Assembly: GCF_958298935.1 (NCBI RefSeq)
Contig: NC_084937.1
Location: 29,645,568 to 29,709,567, forward strand
Length of the DNA stretch: 64,000 bases
Source of the DNA: Phragmites australis
Lineage: Eukaryota; Streptophyta; Magnoliopsida; Poales; Poaceae
Direction: 5' to 3'
In this document: one piece after another, positions 1 through 10,077 of the stretch
Layout: every line of letters begins with the position of its first letter
How positions within the stretch are numbered: the stretch's first letter is position 1
Notes under the pieces: model-generated
What the model was told of the DNA's origin: nothing
Databases searched by the model: none
What the model saw: the letters and a program-made list of their open reading frames with translations, nothing else
Program-made: the position numbers and the translations under genes

Positions 1-109
1 ACATCATATGTATCTGATTTAGAAAAAAAATTTCATCGCAACGTTATGGCTTATTTAATATAATATTTTCATGTAAAATATATGTGGTGTAGAATTGGGT
101 GTAACATAA

Positions 110-545
110 AAAATAACTATGACAATAAATTTTCATAACGTCTGAAACATTAAATTTGAACATCTGAAACATTATAAATACGAAAATATATGATTAACTC
201 AAATAGATAATTTTTTCGGATTTGAATCTATAAGGAAGAGATTCCAGAATGCAGCATACGAAAATAACTATGACAAAAAAAATATAACATTTAAAATATT
301 AAATTTGAACGTCTGAAATATTAGAGATGTGAAAATATAGGAATTAACTCAAATGGATAATTTTTTCGGTCCGAATCTGTACGCAAGAGATTTCGAGATG
401 TAATATACGAAAATAACTATGACAACAAATTTTCATAACATTTGAAATATTAAATTTGAACGTCTAAAACATTAAAATTATGAAAATATAAAAATTAACT
501 CAAATAGATAATTTTTCTGCCCAAGTGTAAGCGGGTCCAGTCAAA
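110..545. repeat. About 150-bp tandem repeat, three units
   Basis: Three AT-rich units start near 110, 261 and 410, each opening with AAAATAACTATGACAA. Each then has a TTAAATTTGAACRTCTGAAA-like stretch and a TCAAATRGATAATTTTT stretch. The same array recurs in the second copy near 60702-61137. I see no coding potential. Confidence 0.8.
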
Positions 546-1242
546 ATGTCCGATGTGTCCAAGGGCCGTACCACAACATTTCCGATTCACGAAACAACAC
601 CGAAATTACAGCGCTCCTCATTTCCCCCCTCTTCTATTTTTTTTTCCAGAGTTTTCCCCAAAAGCAAATGACCGACTTACCCTTTACTGTTTCTCAGACT
701 CATTAATATGCAATCTGCTGGATCTGTTTAGGCTTACTTAAATGGAACTCGTATTTGTCCATTTATCTATTTCTGATGTCTCTTTTTTCATCTGCGTGTG
801 TTTTGTTTAGATGGGGCAATTTGTGATGTCTTTGTTTAAAATGCACAGAAGGGGCCCAAAAGGAGGCCGGTGTGCCTTGCAGGAACAATTTGGTCATTAA
901 AAGGCATAGAGAAAAATAGAAGAGTGGGAAAAGGAGGTGGGGTGCTTTTTTGAATCCATATTTGGTGCTTACAGTGCTATCTCATGAATACACCACTTTA
1001 GGATGCTATATCCATAACAGCAACAAGAAAGAGTGTTGTTTTCTGAATTACCCCCACGACACACTGGTCTTTGTTACTTTTTATTTTATTACTAAATAAT
1101 TGCTCGTATGTTGCAACGGGAATCAAAAAAATTTACGAGATAATATAATTTAATATGTATAGCTAATGCAAAATAATAGTTTAACTGACCAATGACTTAC
1201 GAATATACATAGCTCCCCAAATTCCATCAACGATCATAATCC
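546..1242. other. Non-coding flank upstream of the hAT element
   Basis: No gene is recognised. A 62-codon open frame at 553-741 is low in information, resembles no family I know, and is repeated with the duplicated block. The sequence is ordinary AT-rich intergenic DNA. Confidence 0.5.
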
Positions 1243-1610
1243 TAAAGATGTCTATATGGACCGTGCCTACTGGGCCGGCCCGAGGCACGGCACTGTAGGC
1301 ACGGTCCGGCCCGAGCCGAGATGGGTCGGGTCGGCACGGCACGAGGCCACGGGCTGTGCCTAGGCCGAGCGCGTGGTACGGCGGGCCGGCACGGTACGGC
1401 CCGGTCGAGTTGGGTCGGCACGGGCACGGCCCGGCTCGAGCACGAGCGGCCCAGGAGGCACGGCCTGGGAACGCGGCGGCCCGCACGGCACGGCACGGCC
1501 CACCGCGCGGGGCACGGCCCGGCCGGCACGTGGGGGCACGACGGGCCGGTGGGGGCACGCGAGGGCACACGGGTTAACGGGTTAAACGGGCCGGGAACAG
1601 CCCGTTTAAC
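1243..1610 (+). repeat. GC-rich hAT subterminal region
   Basis: The stretch is packed with GGCACGGC, GGCCCG and CGGCACG motifs in both orientations, sharply unlike the AT-rich DNA on either side. Dense short subterminal motifs that bind transposase are a hAT hallmark (Ac-type elements). The probable 5' end lies near TAAAGATGTCTATATGG at about 1243, but I could not find a matching inverted end on the right. Open frames on both strands here are by-products of GC skew. Confidence 0.6.
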
Positions 1611-1695
1611 CCGATATTTTTGAATTTTATAGCCGTTTTGTGACCGTTTGAGCTCAAAAAATTCGAAAAGAATTGTAAAAATCACCATTTTTCAC

Positions 1696-1704
1696 CTATA
1701 AATA
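1696..1704 (+). promoter_or_regulatory. TATA box of the hAT transposase gene
   Basis: CTATAAATA lies about 300 bp upstream of the transposase ATG, just after the GC-rich subterminal block. A pyrimidine-rich leader follows. The same box is present in the second copy near 62288-62296. Confidence 0.6.
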
Positions 1705-2005
1705 GAGGAGCACCCTGTCCTTCCATTCCACATCAGCAACACTATTTTCTCTCTTGTTTCCTCCTCTCATTCTTGTCTCAAAGTTCTTGAGAATTAGCGA
1801 TAATTTGGCAAAATTAATTTGAATTGTTGCAAAAAAATCCGAGCAATTCCAAAACCGTCATCCTGCTGACTTGCTATCTTGAAGTTGAAGAAATCTTGGT
1901 GATTTTTTTGCATCGTTGTTGAGTCTTATTTTATTATTAGTTTTATTACTTGATTATTTCTAACTCTGAATATTTGCAATTTTTTAGTGTCATTCGACAT
2001 TGATC

Positions 2006-4990
2006 ATGGATGCCGGTGATCATGATACATCCATAGATCATGATTTTTTTCTCCAAGGACTCACAGAGGACTAAGGCCCCTTTGATACCAGTGTTGCAGG
2101 TGATGATGGACCCGACGGTGAACCTCTGGTTGGTTCACATGCAGGTGATGCAGCAGCAGTTCCATCGTCAGGCTCTACAAGTGCGCACACATTAGCAAAC
2201 ACCGGGTCTAAAAGATCAAGAGCCGGTACTTCCGAAGTTTGGCAAGACTTTGAAAGGTTCTACAAAGAGGAAGATGGGGTAAGTGTCAGGTATGTTAGGT
2301 GTTTTATTTGTAAACATGAATTATCTGCAAAACCCTCGGGTGAAACGGGGCACTTGAAGAGGCACGCCACAAGTTGCAAGTGAAAGAGTGGAGCAGCCAT
2401 GAAGCAGGCGGTGTTGCAGTACAACCCTGACGGCTCTGTTCGTCATTGGGAGTACGACTCTGCCAATGCTCGAAAAGAGCTATGTCGCTTCATTAGAAGA
2501 GCGAATCTACCACTCAATATCGGTGAGTCTGCTGCATTTGAAGATTACATTAAGCAAGCTCATAATCCTAGGTTCACGCATGTTTCTAGACAGACAACTA
2601 GTAGGGATATGGTAAGATACTACAATACGTGTCGTAACAAGCTTAAAGAAATGTTGCAAATATGTACATTTTCAGTTGCTTTGACCTCGGACATATGGGC
2701 AGGTAGGGCTAGAGAGGATTATCTTAATGTAGTTGCTCATTTTGTTAATAATGATTGGGAATTAGAAAAGAGAATAATAGGTTTTCGTTTGATTGACAAC
2801 GCGCATACCGGTGAAAATATTGCTGAAAAAATATCTCAAGTAGTTGCAGACTTTGGTCTCACGAATAAAATATTTTCTATCACTTTAGATAATGCCGGTG
2901 TAAATTCTAGAGCAATGGATATTCTTACTCCATTGTTTAGTACCTATGCTGAATCTTTCTTGTTACATCAACGTTGTGCTTGTCATATTATCAATCTTAT
3001 AGTAAAATCCGTTTTGAAGAGGTTGTCACGATACTTAGACGATTTTCGTACTGCAATATCTTTTGGAAACTCCTCTAACCAACGAATTGCAGCATATAAA
3101 CAGTATTGTGTTGCAATAGGTGTGCGTCCACGTAAGTTTACTCTGGATATGCCGATGAGATAGAACTCTACTTTCTTGATGCTTAAAAATATTATACCAT
3201 ATAAGAGCACATTTGATGTGTTTATTCATACACATTACCATCAGCATGAGGGTCAAACTTTACTCACAGAAGCGCATTGGTATGTTGCTGCAAGGATACT
3301 GGAGTTTCTTGAATTTTTTTATAATTCAACTGTGAGTTTATCAGGAGTTTATTATCCAACATCTTGTTTAGTAGTGCATAATATTGTTAAAATTGCTACT
3401 CATTTAACAACTATGAAAATAACAATCTTCTAAGAGATTGTGTAGTTCCTATAAAATCTAAATTCTTAAAGTATTGGAAAGAAATTCTTTTGTTATACGC
3501 TTTTGCCTTTATTTTAGATCATAGAGCTAAAATTGTAGCTTTTTTAGAGTTCTCGCAATTCTAGGTGATGCTCTTGGCCACGATTATTCTAATTATTATA
3601 CTAATGTTCGTTCTTGATGAGGACATCCCTTCCAACGATACAACTACACCTACTGCACAACAAGGACCAATGACAAGAGCTCGGGCACGACAACTCAATT
3701 ATCAGGTAAAGTCGTTCCTCGCTCTGAAAATGAGTTCTTCTTTGAATGGGGTACTACTAAAGTCTTGTGATGATTTTCTTATGCTTAGGAACATGGGAGA
3801 AGAACCAGATGACTCAAGTGTGGACGTCCACTTCAGACATCAAGATCTTCAAGCTGCAGAAGTTTGCACATCAGGTTCGGACATCAAATTCGGACAGCCA
3901 GGCTGGCCCAAATTGCTTGGCCCATATTTCTGGACTCCGAAGGTTGTTTGAGACCCATGAGTACTTGTTGGAAAGATCTTGAAGTCTACTTTCAAATGGA
4001 TCCAACCTCATTGTAAAACTCCACCGGAGCTGCTCAGAATCGACCAGAAGACGTTTAGACCTCCAGTCTTGGGCTGAGATCCTTGTATCGAGTTCAGCCC
4101 ACTAGGGGCCCATCTTGTGTTAGGGTTTCTTCACCCCACGCCTCCTGGCTGCCTTCTACCTATAAATAGAACCTCCAGCCGCCAGGAGCAAGGTTGGATT
4201 TTGTTTAGATGCAAGTTAGCTACTGCTACTTCCTTGTAAACGCGTGTCGATCAGACCACCCGATTCCTTGTAAACGTGTGTCGATCAGACCACCCGATTT
4301 GCTTGATTCAAGACCCCAACTTGTGATTCAGATCAATCCTTTGGATTTCATTCCGTGAGTTAGTTGCTTGTTCATCTTGTTCTTGCTTGTTCTCGATTGC
4401 TAGCAGGAGCAGCGGTGTTCTTGGCACGGCAAGAACATCACCAACGAAGACGGTGTACCTGTTGCTAAGGCGCATCCCCTTGTGATCGTTGTAGTCGGAC
4501 AGCCAACGTCGAATCCATCCCAAATCGAAGTTATCCCCAACTCTCATCGAAGGATCAGGAACAAACCCTAGTGGGTTCCATTAGTTCTAAATTATTCGAA
4601 GTTTATAGTAAATATGAAATAAAGTATGGTGAAGTTCGCCTGCAACAACCTCCACTAGCACCCACAACAAGTAAGAAGACGACAACGTGGGAGAAAATAT
4701 TTGGTGCAGGTTCTTCATCAAGAAGTTCAGACTCTTCGTCACGATCGTCTACGGGCACCGGAATTCCAACATCCGGAAGGAAGCTAACTACCTTCATCGA
4801 CAGTGACGTTATCGGCCACAAACAAGAAAACTTCAACATACTGCAATGGTGGCATGAGCACAAGACGAATTATCCAGTACTTCCACTGTTAGCGCGAGAT
4901 TTGTTAACGGTTCCTGTATCTACAGTTTCTTCTGAGGCTGCCTTCAGTCTTACAAGAAGGATAATCGAAGAGAGAAGAACAAATCCGTGT
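2006..4990 (+). pseudogene. hAT transposase (zf-BED, RNase H-like, hAT dimerisation), broken, copy 1
   Basis: This is a remnant of a cut-and-paste hAT transposase. From ATG 2006 the frame has a BED zinc finger at about 2237-2383 (CFICKHELS...HLKRHATSC). The catalytic region follows (VALTSDIWAGRAREDY, FSITLDNAG, HQRCACHIINLIV). The C-terminal hAT dimerisation region lies at about 4590-4978 (YPVLPLLARDLL, VSTVSSEAAFSLTRRII). Lesions seen: in-frame TAA at 2072-2074, in-frame TGA at 2381-2383, a TAG replacing the Trp codon of MPMRWNST at 3161-3163, and a frameshift near 3420. A solo LTR is inserted at 3615-4583, and similarity is lost after about 4985. Copy 2 shares the first two stops, so the gene was dead before the duplication. 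No functional protein is expected. Confidence 0.9.
3615..4583 (+). mobile_element. Solo LTR (Ty3/gypsy type) inserted in the hAT transposase
   Basis: The hAT reading frame breaks off after ...NVRS at 3614 and resumes with KLFEVYSKYE at 4589. The 969-bp insert is flanked by a 5-bp duplication, GTTCT (3610-3614 and 4584-4588), as expected for LTR-element integration. The insert starts TGATGAGGACATCCC and encodes in its first part GPMTRARARQLNYQV, a motif I know from the C-terminus of grass gypsy polyproteins. It also has a TATAAATAG box near 4161 and a 31-bp direct duplication at about 4234-4298. Its right end (..CCATTA) lacks the usual CA, so the exact right border is uncertain. Reading it as a solo LTR whose 5' part overlaps the pol C-terminus is inference. 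Confidence 0.65.
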
Positions 4991-5590
4991 GCAATTTTTA
5001 GAAGAAAAAATATAAAAAAAAACATTAATCTTCATGGTGCACTGTCGATCTTAGTGCTTGTAATTTTCAAATGTTAGTCACTTACTGTTATATGGCAAAC
5101 CCTGAACATTGGTCTCTGCACCTCTAGTTCCATTGATCATAGAATTAAATCTAGGATGCCACTAAATTTCCCTGGTACCGAAGAACTATTCCACAGATGG
5201 TTATGGCTGGGTTTTTGCCTTTCAGTGCCATATATATTGAGAACTACTACATTTTTGCTAGGAAATGTGACTAAGGTCCAGATGAGCACAATAACACCGA
5301 TAGTGCCAAAGGGCAATTGCTGCTGTTGTACTATAAGCAATAGCAACAGTGTTCAAGAAGTAGAATGTCAGGAAGAGAGGTCCACAAAACAGGCACCCTG
5401 TCAATAGCAAATTCCTCACCTGAAAAGATGAACATAAAATGGCAACATTACTACTATAACAGTAAAGTGCATTTGAATTTGTGATCCCATACATATAAGG
5501 CAATACATACCCAGTTCGTCCCCTCCAGCTGACAATAAAAAGAGGTAGCAATGTACCTAGCAATTCCTGAAGTGAGTGCATAGATAACGA
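4991..5590. other. Intergenic, no gene recognised
   Basis: Similarity to hAT stops near 4985 and the last recognisable exon of the CID pseudogene stops near 5590. Open frames of 60-85 codons lie between them on both strands, but none resembles a known family. It may hold decayed 3' exons of the CID gene. Confidence 0.4.
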
Positions 5591-7863
5591 CCAATACATC
5601 AAACAACGCACCGCTGATGATGCTGGCAGGGGCAGCGGAATGGTTGGCTCATTCTTGAGTCTCCGTTGCATGTTGGATGCTTCGTGTACCATTGCTTCAG
5701 CCAGTTGTAAGTTGGAAGTTAAAAACATAATAATGACAAATGTTTACATCTCACGAAACACTATAAGCATGTAACAACATTTCCATGCTTTGGGATGCTT
5801 GTTTAACATTACCTGTAACTGAGTGCGGACTTTCTCCAGTTCAGATTCCTGCAAAACATATACAAGTAAAATTCCATAGTTCCTAAGCCAAAATGCAAGT
5901 AAAGCTGGGTGATGACAAGCAAATACCAATTCAAAAAAAAAAACTAAAATGCATAGCTATTTACTAATCAACAGTTGTTCTGACCTGTTCCTGCAATGCC
6001 TCCTTCAATGCAGAAACAACAGCTGCTCTATTTCCTTCAACTACTTTCAGCTTTTCGATGCATTTTTTCATGCTAGCCTCTTCATCCTTTAGTTCTGTGC
6101 AAAGAACCTAACGACGAGGATCTTCGGCTGCACAAAGAAAACATTTTAAGGATGCCTACAAAGATAGCAAAGGTGCAGAATTCAACTCAGATCAGCAACA
6201 AATACTACCTTTGCTACAGGCACTGTCAATATCCTTCTCCATCTTTCCAACATGACGCGTAGAAGTCTTACATTTTTCCAGGTCAGCGTCTTCATCTGCT
6301 TGTTCTCTGAGAACAGTGTGAAATGCAGATACAATCCTTTCTGCAGTTCCTCCAATGCCCAGTCGCTGATCAAAGATGATGATTAAAATTGAAAGAACTT
6401 CATAGCAGGTGAAAAAAGAGTCTAGCAGAAGGAGTAGAAAATCTTACAAGTTTTACAGAACGTGAATCTCTTTTAACAATCTTTATGGCTGAACTGTGAG
6501 AGCGCTTTTTTCATATCTAAAATAGGCGAGCAATCCCGAGCATCACATCCTTGATGCCCCCAGCATGTGAACTGAAAACTCTCCTTTCTTGCCATACGTC
6601 GACCTAGAACACACATTAGTACGTTGCTAAATATGTTTTGCAGCTACACGATTACACTAACAGGGTATAGGTGTATCTTCAGTATGAAACAACAATTGAC
6701 AAATAGCTTCATCACCAATTTATCCTGACAGGCTATAGCTAACAAAGTTTGCCAACTCATAGCATCGATATATGAAACTCACCAGTCTAGATGCCACCTT
6801 CTTCCCACGATCATCGCCATTCTCAGTTACATTTTTAAACGCACCAGGGAGAACCTTCCAAAATTGTTCTACAAACTCTGTACCATTGCGCTTGTTGTTC
6901 TGTAAGATGTCATTAGCAAGATAAATAAAGATCTTTTGCTCCTTTCCAGCGCTGTGGAACTGCTTATCCCATGTCTGCACGATTTGCTCTGCATTCTTTC
7001 TATGGTAAATGCACCAATGCGAAAGCGATAGTGGTCACAAAGAGCAAAAGTCAAGGCAACAACCCGAGCATAGGAATGCATGTTATGACAAAGAAAACCA
7101 TGTATTTGCATCACCTAAATAGGTCAATAGGTGTTCTATAAATTATAAAACGAAGAGAACAGAGAGCCCCCAACAAGTTAAGAACATCTCTGCCAATAGT
7201 GTAATGGGCACACAAGAATTTGCATTTCTAGGCGCCTAAAAATGCTTTCTTGCGCACTACATTCTAATCTGTTATTCAAAGATACATCCTTTGGAAGGAA
7301 GCTGACAGCAAATCAATAGACGCAAGATTAAGCGAAGAAAAGAGAAGCTCTACAGTCTAATCACATAGAAAACGCAAGACTAAGCGCAGAAATTGCATCT
7401 CCACACTAAACTTCCCGGAAGCACCACAAAACAACCAAAATATCTAAAGATTTGACCCGAGAAAAATAAAGTCCCCAACAAGTTAAGAACCTCTCTGCCA
7501 ATAGTGTAAAACGGGCACACAAGAATTTGCATTTCTAGGCGCCTAAAAATGCTTCCTTGCGCATTACCTTCTAATTTGTTATTCAAAGATACATCCTTTG
7601 GAAGGAAGCTGATAGCAAATCGATAGACGCAAGATTAAGCGAAGAAAAGAGAAGCTCTACAGTCTAATCACACAGAAAACGCAAGACTAAGCGCAGAAGT
7701 TGCACCTCCACACTAAACTTCCCGGAAGCACCACAAAACGACCAAAATATCCAAAGATTTGACCAAAGAAAAATAGGGCAAGGATACTATCGATGCATTC
7801 CTGCGTGTTGTTGAGCTTGGCAAGCTTGTCAGCGAGTATGTCCTCGCTGAATGCGCTGTTCAT
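5590..7863 (-). pseudogene. CID-domain (RPRD / pre-mRNA 3'-end regulator type) gene, broken
   Basis: The family binds the RNA polymerase II C-terminal domain through an ENTH/VHS-like CID and carries a C-terminal coiled coil. Minus-strand exons seen: ATG at 7863 (MNSAFSEDILADKLAKLN); about 7030-6783 (LSHWCIYHRKNAEQ, YLANDILQNNKR, FVEQFWKVLPGAF) ending in a canonical GTGAGT donor; about 6600-6450 (ERRVFSSHAGGIKDVMLG, KIVKRDSRSVKL); about 6369-6213 (RLGIGGTAERIVSAFHTVL); about 6125-5986 (VLCTELKDEEAS); about 5850-5815 (ESELEKVRTQLQ); about 5718-5620 (LAEAMVHEASNMQRRLKN). Breaks: two in-frame stops and a frameshift just after IARLF (about 6525), and a TAG inside the exon near 6108 where a Lys would be expected. 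No clear acceptor precedes LSHWC. The later exons are not found. Order and orientation are otherwise those of an ordinary intron-bearing gene, so it looks like an in-place or duplicated gene, not a retrocopy. Confidence 0.8.
7168..7777. repeat. 305-bp tandem duplication in intron 1 of the CID pseudogene
   Basis: Bases 7168-7472 are repeated at 7473-7777 with few differences (both begin CCCCAACAAGTTAAGAAC). The duplication lies wholly between coding exons 1 and 2. Confidence 0.9.
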
Positions 7864-8656
7864 GGCCGCCGATCAGCACGCCAAGCTCAAATCACCGTTG
7901 CGTCGCGCAAATCTTGGGGACGGGAAGGAAGCGGGACCAACGAACCCTAGATGGAAAGGGTGCAAGGAGACCACGACGGCGACGCAATTGTGCGGGGGCA
8001 GGAGGGGGTAGCCGTAGGAGGCTGGAGTGAGGCCGCCGGTGATGCGTGAGCTCGTTGATTGTCAAAACCCTAAAAAAATTTCCCATCTCCCTCTTTTTCT
8101 CTCTTCTTCCTCTCTTCAACCTCCCCACCTCCCGTCTGCCACCGCCACCTGCCGCGCCGCGCCGCGCCGCGCCGCGCTGTCGCGTCGCCGCACCAGCAGT
8201 CCTCGCGCCCCGTGCTGCTCGCGCCATCGCCTCGCGCCCCGAGCCACCTCGCCCCGCACGTCACCCGATCGCCGGCCTATATAAGGGGTCAACAGTGCCT
8301 TTCCCCCCTCACACCCCCTCTCTCTCCCCGAGCACTCCGCCGCCTCCCTCCGAGTGCTGCCGCTGGTGAGCCCCTCACGGCCCCCTTCTCTCCTTCACTC
8401 TCCCTCCTTTCCCTCCCCTGTGGGCGTACCTGGCTCCCTGCTATCGTCGGCCACCACTCTTCCTCCGTCGGCCGCCACTCTTCCTCCGTCGGCCGCCACT
8501 CTTCCTCCGCCGGCCGCCGCTCTTCCTCCGTCGGTCGAAGCCGCTTCCCCGCCGCCGGCCAGCTCCGCCCCCGCCGCCGGGCCGCCACCGCCGCCCGCGC
8601 CCCTTCTCTCTCTCCCGTTCTCTCTGCTGCCCGAGCCGCCCCTCTCTCTCTTTTAT
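7864..8656. other. GC-rich leader of the CID gene and LTR-like promoter block
   Basis: From 7864 to about 8070 is the GC-rich 5' leader of the minus-strand CID gene. The plus strand then has a TATATAAG box at 8278-8285 followed by a pyrimidine-rich leader and a repeated (G)CCGCCACTCTTCCTCCGTC unit (about 8452-8540). The DNA to the right of the MULE (17807 onward) appears to continue it, so the pair may be one LTR split by the MULE. The long open frames on both strands here are by-products of high GC. Confidence 0.45.
8648..8656. repeat. MULE target-site duplication, left
   Basis: CTCTTTTAT, identical to 17798-17806. Confidence 0.9.
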
Positions 8657-8930
8657 CGGCAAATTTGGGAATTTAGACGATATACGCGACCGTATTTGCG
8701 AAAATAGATAACATACCGACGTATTTGTAAATCTAGCACTCGTATTCGGTACCTTAAATTCCGAAATTTGGCTTTCGGTAACTCAGATTCCGAAAACACC
8801 CCGGACCCACATATTTCGGCAATTGAGGTGCCGAATACGACACTGTGCACCGTATTCGGCATACAACAGTGCCGTATTCGGCACCTCAGTTGCCGAAATA
8901 TGCCGGCCGACCGACTTTTGCTGCGTCGCA
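8657..8930 (+). repeat. MULE left terminal inverted repeat
   Basis: It matches the reverse complement of about 17465-17797: GGGAATTTAGAC, ACGCGACCGTATTTGCGAAA, TTTGTAAATCTAGCACTCGT, TTCGGTAACTCA and TTCCGAAAACAC occur in the same order. The inner part repeats the GCCGAATACG / CGTATTCGGC pair and can fold on itself. Weaker similarity continues to about 9100 (GATGCTTTCG, CAGCAAAG). Confidence 0.9.
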
Positions 8931-9225
8931 TCAATCTCTTTTCCGTCACATCAATCATTTTTCCCTTCCCTCCCATGATGCTTTCGACCGGTGCATGCAT
9001 TTGTTGTTTTGGCGCCACACGCGGAGAGATCGTTGCTCTGCTGAATAAATTGAGGTCGCAGCAGCAGCAAAGCAGAGAAGGGAGAAGAGAAGGGAGCAGA
9101 GGAACACGAGAAGCATCAGCAGAAGAGGAGCAACGCAAGCACTTAATTAGCTTTCGTACCAGTTAGTCCTTATATTACATATTTAATACTTAGGTTAGTA
9201 ATATTATTTAGAGTAATTAGTTTAT

Positions 9226-9780
9226 TTGGTTAGTCCGTTTCGAAGTAGATTGTTTAATCCGTTCAATTACATTTTTTAATTATATTAATTTGATAAATTA
9301 GAGTACTTTGATTATATAAATTAGATTATTTAATTACGTTATTAGAGTACTTAGAGTTTAATTAGAGTACTTAGTTTATTTAATTAGAGTACTTAGATTA
9401 TACAAATTAGATTATTTAATTACGTTATTAGATTACTTAGATTAATTAATTAGAGTACTTAGTTTATTTAATTAGAGTACTTAGTTTATTTAATTAGATT
9501 ATTTGGTTAGTCCGTTTCGAAGTAGATTAGTTTTTCGAGAGTAGATTGTTTAATCCGTTCAATTATATATTTTTAATTATATTAATTTGATAAATTAGAG
9601 TATTTTGATTATATAAATTAGATTATTTAATTACGTTATTATAGTACTTAGAGTTTAATTAGAGTACTTAGTTTATTTAATTATAATACTTAGATTATAC
9701 AAATTAGATTATTTAATTACGTTATTAGATTACTTAGATTAATTAATTAGAGTACTTAGTTTATTTAATTAGATTAAATG
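9226..9780. repeat. 277-bp AT-rich tandem duplication inside the MULE
   Basis: The unit starting TTGGTTAGTCCGTTTCGAAG at 9226 recurs at 9503. Both units are built from short repeats of TTAGAGTACTTAG and TTTAATTACGTTATTAG. The surrounding 9.15-10.05 kb is AT-rich with no gene and forms the leader of the PMD gene. Confidence 0.8.
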
Positions 9781-10077
9781 AATTAAATTATTTGATAAAT
9801 TAGAGTACTTAGATTAATTAATTACGATGCTTAGTTTGATTATATGAATTTGATTAGTCTATATAATTATATTATTTAATTAGTTTGATATCATGAATTT
9901 CTTTCAGCATTGTAATTAGATTGTGTCCTTAGTATAATTATATGAATGTCCTTATTCGGTAAAATTAGAAAAAATTACGTGTACCTTTGTTTAGCAGATA
10001 CAATATTATGAAGCTTGTAATATATTTTAATTTGTTGTTCACCTATTTGTTGAACCATGAAGCCTTAAATCATTATC

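Larger units (their letters stand above)
1..3408 (+). repeat. Long direct repeat, copy 1 (partner 60593-64000)
   Basis: Bases 1-3408 are repeated almost unchanged at 60593-64000, at an offset of 60592-60593. By eye the copies differ only by scattered substitutions and small indels. The repeat covers about 1.2 kb of AT-rich sequence, the GC-rich hAT subterminal block and most of the hAT transposase. It runs off both window edges, so its true ends are unknown. It could be a recent tandem segmental duplication, two copies of a larger mobile unit, or an assembly/haplotype duplication. Confidence 0.95.

Noticed and set aside
1181..1688. Overlapping open frames of 70-148 codons on both strands (and the same at 61773-62280)
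   Set aside because: They arise from GC-rich hAT subterminal repeats: all frames are open, residues are almost only A, G, P, R and T, and no domain is seen.
8212..8707. Plus-strand 154- and 117-codon frames in the GC-rich block left of the MULE
   Set aside because: Low-complexity Ser/Pro/Arg, shadowed by equal frames on the other strand, and running across the MULE border at 8657.
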